A stretch of DNA of 18,032 nt, taken from NCBI GenBank assembly GCA_047974225.1, contig JBKECD010000048.1:1-18032 (forward strand), written 5' to 3'. How positions within the stretch are numbered: the first letter of the stretch is position 1; each line of letters opens with the position of its first letter. Source of the DNA: JBKEDC01 sp047974225 (lineage in GTDB: Bacteria; Bacteroidota; Bacteroidia; Bacteroidales; Prolixibacteraceae). The notes beneath the pieces were generated by a model, which did not search any database, was not told the origin of the DNA, and saw nothing but the letters and a program-made list of their open reading frames with translations. The translations under genes and the position numbers were made by a program. Positions 15,286 to 18,032 of this stretch are shown in pieces.

Positions 15286-15654
15286 TTATTTTGCCATCAC
15301 TCGCTCGATGAGCGCAAGCAATTCGCCTGATCTGATGGGTTTGGCAATATACTCATCACAACCGCAATGTAGGGTTTTTTCTCGGTCATCCGACATGGCA
15401 AAAGCTGTTTGCGCAATAATTTTAATATTGGGATTAGATTGCTTGATGATTGAGGCTGCCTCATAGCCATTCATCTCAGGCATCATCATGTCCATCAATA
15501 TCAGGTCGATATTGCTATTTGAGCCCACCACTTCCACGGCTTCCAGCCCAGTTTTCGCCCATATAACTTCAGCGTCAATCTTTTTTAAGACTGCTTTCAA
15601 ATACAAGAAATTGGAATCAACATCCTCGGCGATTAGAATTTTCAATGCTTTCAT
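15286..15654 (-). CDS. Single-domain response regulator (CheY-like receiver)
   Basis: A 122-residue receiver domain with no output domain. The acidic pocket is Glu10-Asp11 (LIAEDVDSN), the phospho-acceptor is Asp55 (LILMDMMMPEMNGYEA), with Thr83 (AQTAFA) and Lys105 (YIAKPI) completing the switch set. The sequence looks like receivers found at the C-terminus of hybrid histidine kinases, so it may relay phosphate or act through protein contacts. No kinase gene is in the window. It is the first gene of the minus-strand group that continues with the deaminase, protease and barrel genes. TAACTTGC on the minus strand near 15704-15711 is a weak -7 candidate. Confidence 0.93.
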   Translation of the reverse strand: MKALKILIAEDVDSNFLYLKAVLKKIDAEVIWAKTGLEAVEVVGSNSNIDLILMDMMMPEMNGYEAASIIKQSNPNIKIIAQTAFAMSDDREKTLHCGCDEYIAKPIRSGELLALIERVMAK

Positions 15655-15920
15655 TTGGCTTATTTTTTTTTAGGTTTTTCAATTCGCTAGTCATCTTTAC
15701 TGCCGCAAGTTACAAAAAGAGTTTGAATGAAGCAATAGCATCTATTATTTTTTTAAATATTTATCTTCAGCGACACTTATGTGCCATTGCCAACTACTTT
15801 CCAAAATGAGTCATTAATAAATGTCGTTCCTTAAATTAATGCAAACACCTAAGGGCTATTCCCCCTTCATAACTTTAAATTAACCTCCTTCACAAAACAA
15901 AAACGATACCTTTGACGTAT

Positions 15921-15928
15921 TACTTTTG
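15921..15928 (+). promoter_or_regulatory. Predicted -7 promoter box of the small exported protein
   Basis: TACTTTTG matches TAnnTTTG exactly and lies 52 bp upstream of the ATG at 15981, directly before the octamer repeat. Transcription would therefore start inside the repeat. No TTTG is found at the usual -33 distance. Confidence 0.45.
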
Positions 15929-15929
15929 C

Positions 15930-15961
15930 AGACACTCAGACACTCAGACACTCAGACACTC
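15930..15961 (+). repeat. Four perfect tandem octamers AGACACTC
   Basis: AGACACTC is repeated four times without mismatch (15930-15937, 15938-15945, 15946-15953, 15954-15961), then decays into AAACACAC. It begins 2 bp after the predicted -7 box and ends 19 bp before the ATG, so it would form most of the 5' leader. Because the unit is 8 bp, changes in copy number would shift promoter-to-start spacing. Confidence 0.9.
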
Positions 15962-15980
15962 AAACACACATCAAACAACC

Positions 15981-16235
15981 ATGAAAAAGAAAACCACTTT
16001 ATTCATCTACGGGGTCGCCACTGCGCTCATTGTCTCCCTAGCAGGCATTCGCCCCAATTCAAAGACGCCTTTCGCATTTGAAACAACGCAATCTTTCGAC
16101 ACGGAGAAAAACATTGCTTTTGAGCAAACAAACATTAAGCTCGAAGAAAAATCAGCTACTGCCCTCGCCGACACACTCGATGCGACAGAACGCAAAGGGC
16201 GAAAAGTCCTAACGCTGAACGCTAAAAGGCAATAA
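15981..16235 (+). CDS. Small exported or membrane-anchored protein of unknown function
   Basis: An 84-residue protein starting MKKKTTLFIYGVATALIVSL: a basic start and a hydrophobic segment at about 7-24 that is either an uncleaved anchor or a signal peptide. There is no lipobox cysteine. The remaining ~60 residues are polar and charged (FDTEKNIAFEQTNIKLEEKS, then ATERKGRKVL), without cysteines or a known motif. An in-frame TTG at 15912 would put the octamer repeat inside the coding region, but the MKKK start is far more typical. I do not recognise a family. Evidence that it is a gene: a -7 box upstream, a plausible export signal, and a strong terminator right after the stop. Confidence 0.6.
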   Translation: MKKKTTLFIYGVATALIVSLAGIRPNSKTPFAFETTQSFDTEKNIAFEQTNIKLEEKSATALADTLDATERKGRKVLTLNAKRQ

Positions 16236-16246
16236 AATCTCAACTC

Positions 16247-16297
16247 GCACAAAAAAGGGATGTCTGAAAATAGATTTCAGACATCCCTTTTTTGTGC
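16247..16297. terminator. Strong bidirectional terminator between convergent genes
   Basis: The 23-nt arms at 16247-16269 and 16275-16297 are perfectly complementary around a 5-nt loop, with core GGGATGTCTGAAA and A/T runs outside it. It lies between the stop of the small exported protein (16235) and that of the Omp85-like gene (16314) and can terminate both. Confidence 0.93.
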
Positions 16298-16313
16298 AAT
16301 TGACTTCACTTCA

Positions 16314-17426
16314 TTAGAACGCCTCAGCCACGCGGAAATAAATGCCCCAATCTTCTTTGCCCACTGCTGCATCTAGTCCGATATTCATTTTTGTGGTCTT
16401 GAAAGCTCGATAGCGCACGCCCACACCAGCTCCCGGATAGGCTTTCCAGTTATATTCCTCCACCGTCGAGCCATAGATGGTGGCAATACCCGCAAAACCT
16501 ACAAAACCCACTTTGTCGAAAGGGTTCAGGCGATATTCCGCCTGCACATCAATCATGCCATCGCCCCGGTATTTGCCTGAGGAATACCCCCGAAGGTCTT
16601 TGCCGCCGATGGCTTCTTGTTGCTGAAACACCACATCACCCAATCCGAATTGCCCGTTATAGCGCACCGCCAGCACATCACGGTCGGCATGCATGCCATA
16701 ATAAGCGTTATACTCGGTGCGCAGACGATTGGCGGTGAAATCATTCATAAAATCGGGGTTATTCATCCATTGCAACTTGGAGTTGCTGCCCGAAGTGGGA
16801 TAGTATTGGTCATTGCGCGTGTCATAGTTCGCCACTAGCGAAATCGTGCTGATGTTGGTGGTGGTGTTGCTCATGCCCGACTCCTCGCTGTAATCCATCT
16901 GACTTTTGAGAAAGGAATAATTCGCCCCAGCAAAAAGATGCGGAATGAATTGATATTGCAGGCTCAGCATGGTGAAGAACATTTGGTTGGAATAGTCCGC
17001 TTCAAAAGGCGAACTAGAAGGCGAAAAAGAGGTCAGCCCATCAAACTCAGGCAAGTCGAAAGGCGAATCGCTCGCCACGAAGGTAGTGGAAGCGTTTTTA
17101 TTGCCAATCATCGCCACGAAAGAAGCTCGCCAATTGCCTTCGCCAAAATAAGAGCGGTTCATCACACTGGCAAACCACGAGCCGTTGGTCGTCCACACGC
17201 CATTGACCATCGCCATTGACTTGGGCGAGATATGGTCATCGGGGTTCACTCGATACATCGCCATGGGGAGCAATCCAAACATGCCGCCCATGGTGCGGTT
17301 GTAGCTCACATAGGGCATGAGCGAAAGTTCGATAGGTTTTTCTGCGAGCTGCGTTTCTTCTTGCGCAAAGACTGGGCTTGCGAGAAGAAGGAGGAGGAGG
17401 AGGAGGAGGGTGAGTGTTTTATTCAT
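16314..17426 (-). CDS. Omp85/D15 (BamA/TamA-type) outer-membrane barrel protein lacking POTRA domains
   Basis: A 370-residue exported protein: signal peptide (poly-leucine core, cleavage near residue 21) followed almost directly by a beta barrel. Omp85 C-terminal landmarks are present: YDTRNDQYYPTSG (201-213), matching the YDTR...P-x-G strand signature, and GGKDLRGY (274-281), the L6-loop R-G-(F/Y) motif, then DVQAEYRLNPFDKVGFVGFAG, with a terminal Phe. With no room for POTRA domains it cannot be BamA itself. It fits the short surface-antigen/BamA-related proteins of Bacteroidota, whose role is undefined (translocation, lipid or patatin-linked export have been suggested for relatives). A CTC-codon microsatellite encodes the leucine run. 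The start lies 33 bp after the broken antitoxin gene. Confidence 0.85.
   Translation of the reverse strand: MNKTLTLLLLLLLLLASPVFAQEETQLAEKPIELSLMPYVSYNRTMGGMFGLLPMAMYRVNPDDHISPKSMAMVNGVWTTNGSWFASVMNRSYFGEGNWRASFVAMIGNKNASTTFVASDSPFDLPEFDGLTSFSPSSSPFEADYSNQMFFTMLSLQYQFIPHLFAGANYSFLKSQMDYSEESGMSNTTTNISTISLVANYDTRNDQYYPTSGSNSKLQWMNNPDFMNDFTANRLRTEYNAYYGMHADRDVLAVRYNGQFGLGDVVFQQQEAIGGKDLRGYSSGKYRGDGMIDVQAEYRLNPFDKVGFVGFAGIATIYGSTVEEYNWKAYPGAGVGVRYRAFKTTKMNIGLDAAVGKEDWGIYFRVAEAF
17391..17409 (-). repeat. GAG trinucleotide microsatellite in the Omp85 signal peptide
   Basis: Six GAG units in a row on the plus strand (CTC leucine codons on the coding strand) make up most of the nine-leucine run LLLLLLLLL in the signal peptide. 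Slippage would add or remove leucines in frame, altering the length of the hydrophobic core without breaking the gene. Confidence 0.85.
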
Positions 17427-17613
17427 GATGGAGGGGGATTTTAAAATAGTTCGGAATGGCTACCTAGTCGCAACAGGGGAACAATATTTCCTGAAGTTAT
17501 CTAAATCCAACACTTCGAGGTCTTCCCCACTTCGTGCTTCCTCAATTGCAGCGATAGTTTCAGCGTTAGGTTCGTAATATTCGCCGTCGAGCAAAATTCC
17601 CTCCATATAGCTA

Positions 17614-17617
17614 TTAA
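17614..17617. repeat. Left target-site duplication TTAA
   Basis: TTAA directly before the element. The same TTAA follows the right end, and counting only one copy restores the antitoxin frame. The duplication could equally be read as the 5-mer TTAAG. Confidence 0.8.
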
Positions 17618-17804
17618 GGGAACTTCTAAAAATTAGTTTTAAATTGGGGAGGCTGCTAAATACAGCTGTTGTTCATTTTGTTTTCTGAGAGTATCTTTTG
17701 CACTAATCTCTTAAACCATAGCTCGCTATGATTTGGCGAAATTAGCCCAAAATCTATCTCTCATAAAATCAAAATGACCTAACAGCTAATTTTTAGAAGT
17801 CCCC
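17618..17804. mobile_element. 187-bp MITE-like foldback element
   Basis: Terminal inverted repeats are GGGAACTTCTAAAAATTAG (17618-17636) and CTAATTTTTAGAAGTCCCC (17786-17804), 19 bp with one mismatch. The interior is also an imperfect palindrome. AGCTGTTGTTCATTTTG on the left pairs with CAAAATGACCTAACAGCT on the right, and the symmetry runs down to a centre CATAGC-TC-GCTATG at 17717-17730. The left arm has about 27 extra bases (roughly 17637-17664, TTTTAAATTGGGGAGG...) with no partner on the right. There is no coding capacity. Flanking TTAA duplications and the restored host frame show that it moved in, presumably by a transposase supplied in trans. The parent family is not identified. Confidence 0.88.
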
Positions 17805-17808
17805 TTAA
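17805..17808. repeat. Right target-site duplication TTAA
   Basis: Second copy of TTAA, immediately after the right terminal repeat. On the coding (minus) strand it forms part of codons 33-34 of the antitoxin. Confidence 0.8.
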
Positions 17809-17933
17809 GGCTTTGGTTTGTCTGCTTTGCCTTTTCTTTGAGGCGAGCTAAAAAGCTTCGTTCAAGGCGTATTGTTGTTGCGGCTCTCGTTGCAGTTGCT
17901 TCCATATCTTTATCTCCTATTCTTTTATTCGCA

Positions 17934-17962
17934 CAAATATACGCAAAAAAGCTACTAATAGC
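17934..17962 (-). promoter_or_regulatory. Antitoxin promoter -7 box with a candidate autoregulatory operator
   Basis: On the minus strand TATATTTG (17934-17941) matches TAnnTTTG exactly, 28 bp before the antitoxin ATG. Ten bases further upstream, GCTACTAATAGC (17951-17962) is a near-perfect 12-bp palindrome in the promoter spacer, where a ribbon-helix-helix dimer would repress its own gene. The box is seen directly; the operator role is inferred from position and symmetry. Confidence 0.45.
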
Positions 17963-17998
17963 AGGTAAATCGCTTTAACTTTTCGTTTGATTATAGTC

Positions 17999-18016
17999 CG
18001 AATACACATGTATTCG
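17999..18016. promoter_or_regulatory. 18-bp palindrome at the right edge
   Basis: CGAATACA and TGTATTCG form 8-bp arms around a 2-bp centre. It lies about 95 bp upstream of the antitoxin start, in a region with no visible gene up to the window end. It may be a regulator site for the antitoxin or for a gene outside the window. Confidence 0.35.
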
Positions 18017-18032
18017 TATCACATTTGGAAAA

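Larger units (their letters stand above)
15655..15980. other. Divergent intergenic region between the response regulator and the small exported protein
   Basis: These 326 bp hold no credible gene. They should carry the divergent promoters of the response-regulator group (minus) and of the small exported protein (plus). The visible elements are the TACTTTTG box at 15921-15928 and the octamer repeat after it. The remainder is AT-rich with no hairpin, riboswitch or other repeat that I could support. Confidence 0.6.
17460..17905 (-). pseudogene. Ribbon-helix-helix antitoxin-like gene interrupted by a foldback element
   Basis: The 5' part starts at ATG 17903-17905 with an AGGAG ribosome site 8 nt upstream (17913-17917) and encodes 33 genuine residues, including TTIRLERSFLARLKEKAKQT, a ribbon-helix-helix DNA-binding strand and helix. 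It then enters the inserted element and stops at 17786. The 3' part (from codon 37, ATG 17604-17606) continues MEGILLDGEYYEPNAETIAA, then IEEARSGEDLEVLDLDNF, and ends at TAG 17460-17462. Removing the 187-bp element and one TTAA gives CAA AGC CTT AAT AGC TAT ATG, an uninterrupted 84-codon gene. Intact relatives are type II antitoxins that bind a toxin through the C-terminal acidic part and repress their own promoter through the RHH part. Here DNA binding and toxin binding are separated, so it should be inactive unless the 3' fragment is translated alone. No toxin gene follows. Confidence 0.88.

Noticed and set aside
15912..15980. TTG start placing the octamer repeat inside the coding frame of the small exported protein
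   Set aside because: The frame is open, but the start would lie upstream of the predicted -7 box, and MKKKTTLFIYG is a normal exported-protein N-terminus.
17317..17577. Plus-strand open frame across the Omp85 start and antitoxin 3' fragment
   Set aside because: It is antisense to two better-supported genes and its arginine run is the complement of the CTC microsatellite.
1..18032. CRISPR arrays, tRNA or rRNA genes
   Set aside because: No regularly spaced repeat with unique spacers was seen, and no cloverleaf or GGTTCGAATCC-type T-loop was found; short tandem repeats are too small to be arrays.

Overview
The window reads as chromosomal DNA from a member of the order Bacteroidales (phylum Bacteroidota); the genus cannot be fixed from the sequence. 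The pointers are several perfect or near-perfect TAnnTTTG (-7) promoter boxes, mostly AT-rich leaders instead of strong Shine-Dalgarno sites, an HU-CCDC81/SPOR protein, an ECF sigma factor of the type expanded in Bacteroides, and a heparinase II/III-type lyase. Most of the content is core or near-core. There is no prophage, CRISPR array, rRNA or recognisable tRNA.

Layout. 1-677: 3' end of a Rpn/PD-(D/E)XK transposase-nuclease gene, running convergently into an ECF sigma factor (684-1247, minus). 1508-2509: trpS (plus), closed by a bidirectional hairpin terminator. 2583-4626 (minus): a membrane-anchored coiled-coil protein followed 22 bp later by an OafA-like acyltransferase. 4746-5114 (minus): a small STAS/SpoIIAA-like protein. 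5371-7230 (plus): an exported heparinase II/III-family lyase with an operator-like repeat region upstream; its 3' end overlaps the 3' end of recJ (7189-8910, minus). 8957-9985 (minus): an HU-CCDC81/SPOR protein with a GTG start. 10213-11235 (plus): galE. 11406-12143 (minus): the yceD(DUF177)-rpmF pair. 12262-15654 (minus): response regulator, dCMP deaminase, S41 protease and an outer-membrane barrel, probably co-transcribed in that order. 15981-16235 (plus): a small exported protein of unknown role behind an 8-bp tandem repeat. 16314-17426 (minus): a POTRA-less Omp85/D15 barrel.

Right edge, 17460-18032. This is the most interesting part. A ribbon-helix-helix (type II antitoxin-like) gene on the minus strand is split by a 187-bp foldback element with 19-bp terminal inverted repeats, flanked by TTAA direct repeats. 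Removing the element with one TTAA copy restores an uninterrupted 84-codon reading frame. This marks the insertion as real and the element as a MITE-like mobile sequence. A lone copy of its terminal repeat, also preceded by TTAA, lies between recJ and the HU/SPOR gene about 8.7 kb away, suggesting the family is dispersed in this genome. No toxin gene follows the antitoxin; the Omp85 gene begins 33 bp later.

The rest is best described as ordinary Bacteroidales housekeeping and envelope genes. I see no complete new multi-gene system. Functional names rest on motif recognition by eye; no database search was run.
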